Source: Daedaleopsis sinensis
Taxonomy: Eukaryota; Basidiomycota; Agaricomycetes; Polyporales; Polyporaceae
Assembly: GCA_033807695.1 (NCBI GenBank)
Contig: CM066309.1
Location: forward strand, 682,001 to 746,000
DNA length: 64,000 nucleotides
Reading direction: 5' to 3'
Shown: positions 32,310-43,500 of the stretch, piece by piece
Numbering within the stretch: position 1 is the first letter of the stretch
Layout: each line of letters begins with the position of its first letter
Program-made: the position numbers and the translations under genes
Notes under the pieces: model-generated
Seen by the model: only the letters and a program-made list of their open reading frames with translations
Database searches by the model: none
What the model was told of the DNA's origin: nothing

Positions 32310-33700
32310 GCCAGCTACTAGTACCACAGAGTGGAAGAGAGTACCGTTGACACGTTGACGAGGAGGTCGAGAGGAGAGTTGCCTAGAGTTGCCAGACTAC
32401 TCCGGGAGTGCGGCCAGTTCTTCCGGCGGGTCACGTGGGAGAAGGAGTCGGCTTTGGCGCTCAAGAGTCCACTGCACCTGTATCTCCGACGCTCTCTGGC
32501 TGGTCCTCGCCTTCGAACCCGTATACCCTGGATAGACTCGAATCCACTGGCAGCCATCCCGGGGGACGGCGCTGCGGCTCCGAACTTGAAGGTGCGCGTC
32601 ACGTTCTTCGCTCTGCACGCCCCGCCCGCACCCGGCGCGACCTGCCCAAGAACGAAATGGGCCACGCACTTGCTGCCCCGAGCTCCTCCCGCCACCCTAT
32701 TTTCCTGAGCTTCCTCTCCCCACCCGTGCACCCGGGCATACCGTCCGGCGAGCGACTCCTGACAAGAGCAGGAGTCAGTCCACGCAAGCCCGCATATGGA
32801 CCCGACACTCACGGCAAAGCTTGCAGCTTGCGTGCCAAGCACGCCGACGTCGTTGCTGTCGGGATGGGGGCGGGACTCTCGTCTGCGCAGACGGTGAGTG
32901 GCAAGCTCTCGGGGAGCGAAAGAGAAAGGTACATATTGTTCAATCATCACCGTCTTCCACGCCGCCATCTGCCCTGCTAGATCGCGTCGAGATCGTCGAC
33001 ACGTCGAAGACGTTCACGTCCTCGCCCGTCGACTCGGGCATCCCGACGCGTTCAGAACGCTCGGGGAGACCGCCATCTCGAAGGGCTGCATGTGAGTCAG
33101 TACCGCCGTGTAGCGATTGAGTGGTACACTGACGACTCACGAGAGCCAGCGAACAGCGTCCAGCTGCCTCCACTATGCCTGGCCGCGACACCGCACGTTC
33201 AAGGCCGGAAAGCGATGCATGGACGCGTCGTGGACGCGTCCAGCCGATGGCCTGCGCTCGTCACCAGCAAGCGACTCCTCAAAACGCCGGAGTCAGTACA
33301 CGCAAGGCCGGGTATGGACATGAACGTGTCACTCACGACAGAGCCTGAGGCTTGCATGTCGCTCGCGTCGTCGCCGCTGGCATGGAGCCAGGATTGTCGT
33401 CTGCTCAGATTGTGAGTGACAAGCTCTCGAGGGAGCGAAAGATCAAGGTACGTACTGTTCGATTCTCATCCCCGTCTTCTACGTGGCTGTCCGCCCTTCG
33501 TGATCGCGTTGAGGTGCGTCGGAGAGTCGAAGTTGACGGACGAGAACATGTGGACGCGTCCTCGACGCGTGACGCGCTCAGAGCGCTCCGGGATATTACC
33601 GGCCCCCGTCGAGTTCGCCATCTTGAGGAGCTGCATGTGAGTTAGTGCTGATATGTAAAAAATGGGTAACACACTCACGAGGGCAGTCGGGCAGGCAACG
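32310..33700. repeat. Block e with an internal tandem duplication of about 500 bp
   Basis: 32310-32480 matches the region just upstream of the MATT genes (5990-6140, 60130-60290). Then two related units follow, about 32752-33235 and 33265-33690. Each contains gcgactcct...gagtcagt, a frame like GLSSAQTVSGKLS, a gtgagtg(g/a)caagctctcg motif, and end with gggctgcatgtgagt-like sequence. Small exons may be present (plus strand), but start and stop could not be established. No gene called. Confidence 0.45.
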
Positions 33701-36500
33701 ACGACTGACACGTCGTGTCATCAGGGTGCGGAGGGAAAGGGCCGTGTCTGAGGCGTGAGGGGTATCTGCGAGGGAGGTCGTCGTCGGGGTTCTCGTTGCT
33801 GACAGCGTGTGGTACGGAGAGGAGGGGGAATACATCGAGTCCGCCATTCCGCCCCCACCCCGTATCCGTCCGCCCTTGCGTTCCCCGCACGTCGATCGGA
33901 TCTGCGCACACAGTCTATCTCGACAGACACTTTTCTCGTCGCTCACGCTCTGATCAAAGCGGCGGTACTCACCTCAGCTTCCCTTCATAGTCCAAGGTTA
34001 AATTTCGACGTTCAAACGTTCAAAGTTCGAGCATCAAGTGACCGGCCGTCCTGTCCTGTCCCACCCGTCCAAAGGCTTCAACTGCTGTATAACGTCCGGA
34101 GACTTCACGGCAACGTGCGCGCACGTATTTACTCGTTGCCGACGCCAACGGTGGCACTCACAGTCGGCCGCCGACGCGGTGAGGCCAGCAGCAGCGGCCA
34201 CGAAAGAGTTCGCTCCAACGCCAGTGCCCGTACCAGCGCCCGTACCGTCCCGCGTCCGCGTCAGACCTCGCTGGTCGCCATGGCGTACCTACGCAGGGAT
34301 TGAGCGTGCATGTGCATCCTAAACGTCCGAATTCGCGTCCGCCGAGAGGCTGGGCGTGGAGAGGGCGGGGGAGGGAAGCGGGCCCGCTCCGAATTCTGCG
34401 CCATAGCAGCCTAAATCTCGCGCGGCTTCGGACTGCGGATGCGGCGAAAAGGATGGAGATGTGCGAGTCGAGCGGCGTCCGGCGGGTGTCCATTGTCGAC
34501 ATGGCACGGGTGCGCGAGCTCTGTGATCAGAGGACCAGCAGGAGCGGCAATCGACATCCGTTTTGTGTGATAGGTGTCTCTACGCGTCGTTCAGCGGAGC
34601 GGTAGTGTACATCCGTTTTGTGTGATAGGTGTCTCTACGCGTCGTTCAGCGGAGCATTAGTGTACATAGATTTGGCGGCGCATATACTCTAGTACATGCA
34701 CCCGTGTTCGCGTCGGCTGTATGCGCTGAGTATCCTACCAGCCCGCGTCAAATCAGAGAGCTCAAGCTGTAAGGACCATACATGCGGAAGTATAATCAAC
34801 ACACCTGTAAGTCCGCGGCTTCCTGCGCATACCATCCTGCCAAGACCACCCAGTTCATTTAACATTATGCGTATAAGAAAGCCATCGACATCAATATCCG
34901 AGGTAATCAGACGACAGTCAACCCCAGCACAAGCAAGCACGTATCCAGCCGCCAGGGCCCAGAGAAGCACAAGCAACGACCCAACCCAGTTTGCATGACC
35001 GCCGCCGGCGTCCCGTCCGGAAGGCGGTCGCACGCTGGGCGAGCTCTGAAGTTCTGAAGCCTATCAGTACTGCACTCCCGCGTACGTGTGTGCTGTCATG
35101 GTCTTCCTCGCTGTCGCTATGGGACTAGGACAAAGACCGAGGCTGCCATGCATGCCTGGAAAGCCCGGGCGCGCCCTTGTAGAGTGTGCTCTCGAGGTCG
35201 CTAACGATCCGATACGCAGCGTGCAGAGACCTCTCCGAAATCACTGCCTGGTTGGCTCCCGGACGCGTCGTGACGATTTGCAAGCAACGGCGGTCGGAAG
35301 CGAGAGAGCTAACGGACAAGCTGAAGCGGCGGACGAAGTCGGAGACAGCGAGAAGTATCCGAGGGGGCCGCACGCAGACCCACAAGCGCGGACGCGTCCG
35401 GATCTCGAGCGTCCTGAGAAGCTGTCGAGCCTCGAGGGGGTTTAGAGGGGTGGGAGATCATGGCGGGGAGACTCCAGGGTCCGCGCGCTGACGCATGCGC
35501 AGGCGAAGGCGGCCATAGAGCCTGTGGCGCACCGGCTTTGGACCATGGGGAGTCCGAGTCGCGAGTCGCGAGTCCTCCTTGAAATGCCGGGGCGATTGCA
35601 CCGCTTGAAATCCCGAGCCTCTTCACGCCGGTTGCGCAGCCTTGGCTTAGGCCCTTGGGTGAGCGGGACTCATTCTTGGTGCCAATGTTATAGGTGTGCA
35701 AGAGAGAGTGGACTCGCATGCGTTTGCATGCGTGCTAGCGTCTGCCCACGGCGCGTTCGGAACGGAGAAGACTCTACACTTGAGTCTGCTTCCATGCGCA
35801 CCGAATATAGGCAGATCGTGGCTGACCTCGAGCGGCCCGCGGCGGGAGTGAGTAGCTCGTGCCTCGCGATGTGGTTGGTGGAGAGGTCCCAAGCGGGGTG
35901 CTCAAGTGCCTATGGTCCACAAGGTGAGAGGTACGTGCCCTCCAGGCTGCAGGACGGACGAGTCACGAGGAAGCGGACGTCGGGTCGAGGTTACGTGCGG
36001 ATGCTCTGTGCGACAACGAGAGGATACGTGGAGAGAAGCTTGGTGGACTGCTCACCGAGTTCGTCGTGGTTGTTCGCGCTCCCCGTTCGGTGCTCAGAAG
36101 GTGTGCGAGCATGAGTGACGTCCGCGGAACCGTGAACACAGCGCGAGCGCGGCCATGCCAGATGGTACGTTGACTGAGTGGATTGCAGCGTATACGTACA
36201 TACCTCGGCCTCGGTCAGCCTCAAACTCAAGCTCAGACTCAGACTTTGGCTTACGCTCAGCGTTTAGAGCACAGAAGTTAGGCATTGCCTCACGCACCTC
36301 GGAGTCGACGTGCATAGACCGCACCCGCGCTTGAGCGGGTGAGGTGCCGGGCCATCTGTGTGAGAGAGCGCGAGTGAGTGGTGTACTTGAGTACATGATT
36401 TACAGCTGCATTGACAGGAACACGTGCTGTAGAACTTACCGAGGACGATAGCACCAGTGACGGTGGTTCGGACAGAGACTGGGAGACGTCGAGAAGATAT
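33701..36500. repeat. Block g, copy 3
   Basis: Collinear with 62400-64000 and 7682-9400. It includes the DFTATCAHV-like segment (34085), the CAVMVFLAVAMGLG segment (35092) and, on the minus strand, GPLVARPQYLLDVSQSLSE (36510-36450). It contains an exact 55-bp tandem duplication at 34554-34663. No continuous frame survives; decayed gene sequence. Confidence 0.45.
34554..34663. repeat. 55-bp tandem duplication
   Basis: acatccgttttgtgtgatag... is repeated with a 55-bp period (34554-34608, 34609-34663) and only two differences at the end. Other block g copies have a single unit. Not a multiple of three, so it breaks any frame here. Confidence 0.85.
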
Positions 36501-37760
36501 TGAGGACGCGCGACGAGCGGGCCAGCAGCCGTTGGACTCCGAATCAATGCCGAATTGCCGTTGGCAGGAACGGAGCGATCAAGTGCCGACGCCGAGCCAC
36601 GAGCCGCGCAGCAGTGGCGATAGGCAACGAGCCTGAGGACGGGGATGCGCGAACCACTGGCACCCGGGCGACGGCTGTCTCTAGACGTGCTGGCAACGGC
36701 TCGCCATTCGAGTGTGTTTGAGTTTACGCGCGAGCTGCGGGGTGCATGCTAATCGTTCATTGGACGAGGACGTGCGGTGTGCGTGCATGGGCCCGACTAG
36801 CGCGCGGGATCTGTACTCGGGCACTTGAACTCGGACGGATCTATGTGGCGGGCGGACGTCAGCGTCGTCTCATAGTATACGCGTCCGAATTATCCAACCG
36901 TGACGAGTCTCGGTATTCTTCCTTTTCCCAGTCGCCGGTCCGATTCGCATGCATGGAGTTGCCGTCGCCTAGCAGTACTTCCTTTGCTCATTGTTGCTTC
37001 TGCGTCCTCTTACGGGTCTCGCGAGTCGTCCGCCGTCACTTCCCTGTCAAGGTCAACACGTCAAGCTCGGTCTACGCGCTGCGCTGCGTCAACCTGGAGA
37101 AGGGTCGCCCTATCCCGCGGTGCGAGCGTGAAAGCTACAGGCTGTGCGCCAGAACTAGAAGAATGGAGCTGAGATCGCGGAGCCGCTCGTGTCGTGGGCG
37201 GGGGCCATCGTGTGCCTGTGGGGCGAGGGCAAGGAGCGGAGGGCGAGGGCGGAAGGACGGTGGATGCATATCGAGCTCGTGCGTGACCCTCTTGGAGACT
37301 CCCAGGCTGAGGAGAGGAGGAGAGGGAGGAGGAGGAGTGTATGGATTTCGGTCCTGGGACTGGCTGCCCCCAGCACCACGGAGATCAGCTCGACGACGGC
37401 GCACACGGGTTAGAGACCATCATACCGTGCCATTCGAACTCTGGCTAGCGCAGGGCGGAGTCGGCGGCGACTGAGAGGTTCGAGCGGCACGTACTCGTAC
37501 GCGGACAAGCACCAAAGGCGGATGGAGAGCCAGTAGCGGTACGACCCGACGACTATCAGTTCGCGGGCCTCCGGCTGCATGTCGAGTCTAAACACTTGAT
37601 CATACGCGACACGGCGCATCCGAGGGCTGTGGGTACTTACTTGACGGACAGACCGTCTCACATGATGCCGCGCCGCGCGTTAGTGGTCCGAAGCGGTGGC
37701 TGGAGCGCGAGGACTAGTGGGACTGACAAAGTGGGGGGGGGGGGGGGGTTGCTTAGCTAT
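36501..37760. repeat. Block h, partial copy 2, with a G16 run
   Basis: Matches 10390-11340. Minus-strand pieces include SAWESPRGSRTSSICIHRPS (37310-37250) and AYDQVFRLDMQPEARELIVV (37610-37550); the latter recurs near 19930. A run of 16 G (37733-37748) is a likely sequencing or assembly weak point. The two adjacent frames do not join into one gene. Confidence 0.4.
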
Positions 37761-38099
37761 GGGGCTGAGTGCGCTAGTAGTAGAAGTATAGCTATAGTGC
37801 GTGTCTTCTCGAAGAGTCGTACCTTAGACTATCCGAGTCTGCAGCGCGCGGCGAAGTTGGTTTCTAGCGCATTTGGGAAGGCTGGCCCGTTTGAAAGATA
37901 CATTGTCGTAAGATCTTGAGCTTGATGCATTGATGCTTGAAAAGGATATAATAGGAGTATATCTGAGGATGACCCGTTAGTAAAGCTCTCGCCAGCACAA
38001 AAAAGAACAAACTCAGGCTGTGGATAGGCAGGTGAGAGCGTGCTAAGCGCTATTTTCTCGTCGATTTGACCGTGTTTGGTCAAATAGGCGTTTAATTGG

Positions 38100-40130
38100 T
38101 CAGTCACGGTTCGCCCGCGCCGGCGGCGCTTGACAACGCTCTCCTCCTCCCGCGCCTCGACATCCTCGCCCTCCTCGCGACCGCCATCGCCGTCCACCAC
38201 TCGCACTCGCCCTGGGCCTCGCCGCCCCTGCCAAAGAGCCTGACGTGCATAGACGACCGCTCCCTCCTTGAGTGCGCCATCCGCCATGTCACTTTCTGCA
38301 GTAAGGACAGTCTCTTCTACGTGCCCCGAGCTCCCTCTCCCTCTCTCTCTCCCGCAGTCACACTCTCTCCCCGTGCGCGACCTGCCCTCTCCTTCTATCT
38401 CTCGCGAACCTGTCCCGGCCCACACGTCGTCTACAGCTCGGGCTTCTCGCGTCCTCTCAACCGTCGCGTGCGTCTCCCGTCTGCCCATACACCCTGCCAT
38501 TGCCCCGAGCGAGACCTCGCCTGCTGACCCGCTCTTCAGCTTCTTCCCCCGCCTCCGTACGCGCTGCTGATAGTATGCGCCGTCGTCCTTGCGCACGCGC
38601 TCGACCTCGCCCCTCCGAACATATACACCCGCCCGCTCGCGGCCCGCTTCCTTCCCTCCTCTTTCTCCTACTCCTCTCCACTGCCACCGCCGCGACCAAC
38701 AGCAACAACACGTCTCTTGCGGTGCTCGCGCTAGGGTGCTGGTTTGCGGCCGTGTGGCTCGCGCCGGGGATGCGCTGCTCCTCCCGGGGGAGATGAGAAG
38801 ATGGCTCGGAAAAGCATGCACCCGTACGTCAGATATTGGACTCGGTACGCACGATGATGACGCTAGACGGTGTACAGCGCATGCCAGACAAGTGCATATA
38901 TGCACAAATATACGAGCCCCCGCGCCGTCCAGGTATCCATCGAGGTTGAAGCTTTAAGATTCAGGTATGCGGTATGAAGCATGATGCATGTGGCCTGAGA
39001 TATGAGGTATGCGCTTCAAGGTGATACACTGACGTCGGGACGCCGCGGACTGGGTTCGACGTGGACCAGTCTGCATAGACATCACATCTGTGCCTATACC
39101 GCGCGCGTGGACGCTCGGGACGTCGTGATGGCGCGGTGGTTGCAGTGCCGCACATGCGCAGGCTGATCACGACGCGGCCATGGACTTCGGGGAGTGCGCG
39201 TACGTAGTGCGATGTCTGGCGGACGGCACAAGTATGTGCAGTCTAATCAAGAGCTCACGCCCTACCGCGGCAATTTGAGGGGATGCCCGGTGAAGTTCCG
39301 TGCTGCATGAAGCCTGAGGAAGACTCGGGTTTCTTGCGGACGATGTTGCATGCCCAATGTCGCGTTTGTTCGGTGCGAAGGGGATGCAAGTGACAGTCAC
39401 CGCCTCACTTCCCTGGGAGCAGGACTAAGTATGTCTTGCCGTCCCCAATTGCCTGTGCTCACTCTCCCTCCTCCAGGATAGGTACTGCACAATATCTGTC
39501 GGGTGCTGTCTCCGGCTACCAAAGCTACTTATCCGCAGACTACATCTTCGCTCACGCCCGCGTGGACGACCATGAAGACTTCTCATCGATTGAGGGGCTA
39601 GCTTGCCCCTCAGCCGCACGGATCGCCCATACACGCGCACCGTCAGCTCGAGCCAGTAGGTGTTCGCGTTCGCGTTCGGCGCCATGCCGAAATTCGCGAG
39701 GAGGCGCGACCTGACCTCCTGAGTGCAGCTGCGAGTGCGGTAACATTCGAAAACACGGACACTTGTCACTGTGCCGCGAAAGGTCGACACTCAAACTGAG
39801 CACGGGATGCCAGAAGGTCGTCGATGTCGCACACGGCAAGGGTTCGATGTTCTTTCACCTGACGGCAGTCTCGGTAAACGACGCGGACCATTGCCGCCGC
39901 CGCCGCCGCCAGGGCTGGCGCCGTAGGTTCGCTGACCCGCAACAAACCCACAACCGACGTCTCACCTCACCTTCTCCCTCCCCCTTTTTCCCAGATCACG
40001 ATGCGAACAACCGCGCCCACTCGGGCTCCGTCACGAGCAGCCCAGTCGGAGAGTACGCCGATGCCATATGTGCTGTTTGGCACGCAGATTTCCCTGCCTC
40101 CCGTTCCGCAATGGTCGAGTGAGTCCCTCA
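38100..40130 (+). pseudogene. Family M relic, copy 3
   Basis: The first exon is open: PAALDNALLLPRLDILALLA, then LLECAIRHVTFCSK before a GT-like site. The second exon is nearly intact: PYALLIVCAVVLAHALDLAP, TRPLAARFLPS, then in a shifted frame NSNNTSLAVLALGCWFAAVW. Downstream SGYQSYLSADYIFAHARVDD is well kept (39510-39570), followed by a 72-bp inverted stretch (39631-39702), VRVTFE-like sequence, and TGWQKVVDVAHGKGSMFFHL (39808-39867). At least two hydrophobic helices are recognisable. Small indels and the inversion make it a pseudogene. The gene family is unknown to me. Confidence 0.55.
39631..39702. other. 72-bp in-place inversion within family M copy 3
   Basis: The reverse complement of this stretch encodes LANFGMAPNANANTYWLELT, matching the plus-strand sequence at 21438-21505 (LANFGMAPNTNSNTY) and corresponding to 13620-13665 and 53755-53800. 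The flanks gatcgcccat and cctcctg.gtgcagctg keep the plus orient ation. About 25 bp present in copy 2 after the segment are missing here. Confidence 0.8.
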
Positions 40131-40930
40131 TTCTTGGCTGTGCTGTGCATACCGCGGCAGTAGTCGACGATGTACTTTAAATATACGGTGCTCAGTTCGT
40201 CGTTGATTGTGGGCTTCTATAGCCTACGATATACATGTCCGCAAACTTGGCATTCGTCACTGAGTCGCGGCTCACTAGAGTGACACACGACGATGGCCTC
40301 TCCGCTGTTCGAGGACCTGTGATAGTAGATCATAGTACACCACGCGCAGGTGCACGAACATCGAGGATGTGCCAAACCACTGCAGCTGGAGCACGTTCCC
40401 TGGATAGTGTGTGTCGGTTTCCCGAACGAGTACCGAGACGAGAGGCAGGCTTGCACAGCAAGACTCTCTGTGTCTTGACTTTCCTGGTCGACCCGGAGAT
40501 GCAGATGCTCTCTCGTCTCAGCAGCATGAGGAGGCTGAGCGAGTGCTCAGGGAGCTTGACAGGATGGCTGGATTGTGACCTGGCCGCAGGCACACGGCGG
40601 TACAACCGAGTGTTCGCATTTTCGAAGTCGATGCTGGCGGCCGCCGCCGCAATAGTAGCAGAACAACGCATCGTATAAATATTGTGCCTACGACTCCGTC
40701 TAGTAGCTATGGAGTGCGAGCGAGTATCGGAGTCAAAAGGAAATGGACGGAGAATAGTAACAGGAAAACATTTGAGTCGGAAGCAACCGCCAGATCATAT
40801 AAATACGTCGCCACCTCCGTCTAGTAGGGTGTGGAGGTGCGAGCGAGAATCAAGAGGAAATTCAAGGAGAACAAGAACAAGCAGACAACCGAGTCAGAAC
40901 TAGCCCGGCCCGCGGACTCGATATCGTGTC
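40131..40930 (+). repeat. Block a, copy 3
   Basis: Contains SSQQHEEAERVLRELDRMAG (plus strand, about 40515-40575) ended by TGA, then the two TATAAATA motifs (40674-40681, 40798-40805) each followed by ccgtctagtag. A 147-codon ORF in another frame (40235-40678) overlaps but is not kept in the other copies. The end runs into the DUF6533 3' end. Confidence 0.5.
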
Positions 40931-40999
40931 ACAGACACCCCCTCCCCCTCCCCCTCCTCCCGCTACCCGCATCCTTGTCCGACAGCCTTGCCAGCCACA

Positions 41000-42845
41000 T
41001 CACACGGCCTGTGCGAGCGGCTCGTCACGGAAAACCTCCTGGATCTCCGAGGGCGACTCGTGCTGCACCGCCGGCATGTCGTCCAGCGGAATCGCTTCAT
41101 CATCCACTTCACCGGGGTGAGAGCCTTCGCTTTCGTCCAGGATGTCTTCGTCCCAAATTTCGTCGCGTACGGGAGCCTCGGTGCGGCGGTGGATGGTCGA
41201 CCCGAGCGACCCGATCGCTCGGTCCACGAAGCTGAGCGAACTTTGGGAGCTCGTCTGAGACATCTGCAGCTCCGGGTCGTCTGAGCCGACCCTGACGTTG
41301 TGTTCATTTGCCTCTTGCAGGTCGAGGATGAAGCGATATACGAGGATTGCTGTGAGGCTATGAGTCACAGAAACGAGCGAGTTCAGAACAACTTGTATGT
41401 TGATGGAGCGAGATGACCTACAGGTCAGTGAATACGGTGAGCTCGCTGATTCCAACGTTGCCACTATCCTCTATAAATATCTGATTGCAGTGTCAGACAC
41501 ATGGACATAATAACTTGAAAGTACTCACTGAGGTTGCCGTGAAGATGAGATGCAATAAATTTAGGACAAATAGTGTGCTATCAAAGTAAGCACCGAGGTC
41601 CATCAGACAGAATCTCCATTCGGCATAGTTGCAGTGAAAGTGAAACTCACACAAAATAGAGTATCCCTTATAGAAGCATTCTCAGTATGCTACCTTATCT
41701 TGACCGAATAGCACACATACCATTCTCCAACAATACGTCTGAGAAGCTGGTGCTGCAGCGCTTGACAAAGGGAAGCCTGAGTTTCTTCATCTCTCCACCT
41801 AATTTGCGCCAAGTGAGGGTCACAAGAAGAATGTCTGCAATGATCAATGGTAACCTTGCACACACAACGACTACCCAATGTTGTGTCAGACCTCTGTGCA
41901 GTGAACACTAGAAATGGAAACTTGCATCTGAACGGGGAGAATGACAATGAGCATGGGCTGTTCGACTCGGAGTTGCACAAAGTTAGCACTTACATGATGT
42001 TATCTTGCCTGGTGATGAAACTATTGATTACACACCCAAAGATTGGATCGAGTGTCGGTGTCTTAAGGAGTGCCCAACTGATCTAGTAGTACAATACAAA
42101 CATTCAATCATGTTATACTGTCTATCATGAGCGAGCTGCACATACCCAGTCTACACAAAATGGTGCAAGTGAAAGGAGAGTGACCAGCCCGGCAACCAGC
42201 CAAGTCCTAGACAGAGCATATGCTCTTGCTCCTGAGAATACTACCAGCCGAAGCACAGTGATCAGTGACTGTCAAAGACAGATAATGCAGCTGTCCGCAT
42301 ACTCACCGGCAAAGGGGAGGCACAAGAAGTATCTAAAGGATGTGACTGTCCAGACAGTGATGTGGCACCTTAACACAATGTTGAGTCAAGAAATGTTGAT
42401 CAGGCGAGATTAGAAGGCTTACCCCTACAACAGTAACTTATCAGTTCACCGAGAATAAAACCGTGGTAGCAGGAGTACCTTGTTTGAGCGCGACGCAATG
42501 CTCAGAATGTATGCCAGCCCCTGCAGCAGATAGCTATACCTGATGGATAGAAATAGCACTGATGCAGTCGAGAATCTGCGCCTCCAGAAGTATCTGACTT
42601 CGCGGTCGAACGTAGTCGCAAAATCATATACAAAAAATGCTGACGGAAAGGGTCAGACTCGGAGATACTAGTAGTATGAGACATGCTTGCAAGTACTTAG
42701 GGCGGTGTACTGAACGAAGTTTTGTGTTTGGCTGCAGGAGAAAGTTGAAGTGAGCCCACATCAACAGTTCTGTTTATAATCTACAGCTGACTTACAATGC
42801 AGCAAAGAGGGAAATAATCTCAGCATTCTCGTCGTCCGACGACAT
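41000..42845 (-). CDS. DUF6533-domain multi-pass membrane protein, copy 3
   Basis: Starts MSSDDENAEIISLFAA at 42845. The signature exon, near 42640-42480, reads VYDFATTFDREVRYFWRRR, then VLFLSIRYSYLLQGLAYIL. Later exons encode PLIIADILLVTLTWRKLGG (about 41830), STLFVLNLLHLIFTATS (near 41570) and the terminal exon with TAILVYRFILDLQEANEHN and the acidic, Ser-rich tail (SQTSSQSSLSFVDRAIGSLG), ending at the TGA at 41000. All these exons are open. The exon around 42300-42130 is divergent from copy 1 and its boundaries are not settled. The tail ends only a few hundred bases from the convergent family M unit. Probable multi-pass membrane protein of unknown role. Confidence 0.75.
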
Positions 42846-42898
42846 GTCAGGTAGCCTGTAGATGGGGGATTGTCTGAGCCGACTGGTACCGGTCATAC

Positions 42899-42905
42899 TT
42901 TTATA
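42899..42905 (-). promoter_or_regulatory. TATA box of DUF6533 copy 3
   Basis: GGTATAAAAGTATGAC on the minus strand, 54 bp before the ATG at 42845, identical in core to those of copies 1 and 4. Confidence 0.6.
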
Positions 42906-43500
42906 CCTCCATTGACCGTCGTCCCCGGCCCTCGATATGGTCGCTGATTGTGTTGTGCCAATGGTACCTAATGGAAGCCTGCAAGAAATGGCCTAGGTCT
43001 CTGCTTAACCGTCTAGTGGACCGTAGACACATTGAATGCTGTATGATATGGATTCGTACATATGCAGTACATGAACAGGCATGCACGCGTGTGAGCCTCA
43101 AATGAGTTTTCGGGAAATTGCCAGCCGGAAGATGTTGCAGGGCCATTCGGAGCGATAGACAACAGTAATTAATAGTTGGGCCTCAGCCTGAGGGTCGGTT
43201 TCGCAGCTGTGGTCTACGGCCGATAATCACCTTCAAGTTGCGCCGCCTCGGGCGTTGTGTCCGATTGGAGCCTATATCTTGACAATGTGACCGGTACAGC
43301 CCACACTGTTAACATATACCTGACAGCTGTAACAATAGATCATGTAGTCTCGACATCGATAGCATAAATGGTTGCGTACTCGGAGGAATTGTCTTTCTAA
43401 ACAGTGAACACTGTCAACTCGACGACAGATGATACCGAGGATGTGACCTCATCTCTGAGATTAGGTCGACGCCGCACTCGCTTGTGGATCTAATGGTCAC
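42906..43500. repeat. Block c, copy 3
   Basis: Close relative of 29574-30200 (shared runs such as atcatgtagtctcgac and tcaacaacgt-free spacing), more distant from 2840-3740. Lacks about 60 bp near 43445 that copy 2 has. No gene seen. Confidence 0.5.

Noticed and set aside
37733..37748. G16 homopolymer as a functional element
   Set aside because: More likely a slippage-prone or sequencing-error-prone run; no conserved counterpart in the paralogue at 11.4 kb.
37829..38905. 358-codon minus-strand ORF
   Set aside because: It is antisense to family M copy 3, whose plus-strand exons are conserved among five copies; the minus frame is not.
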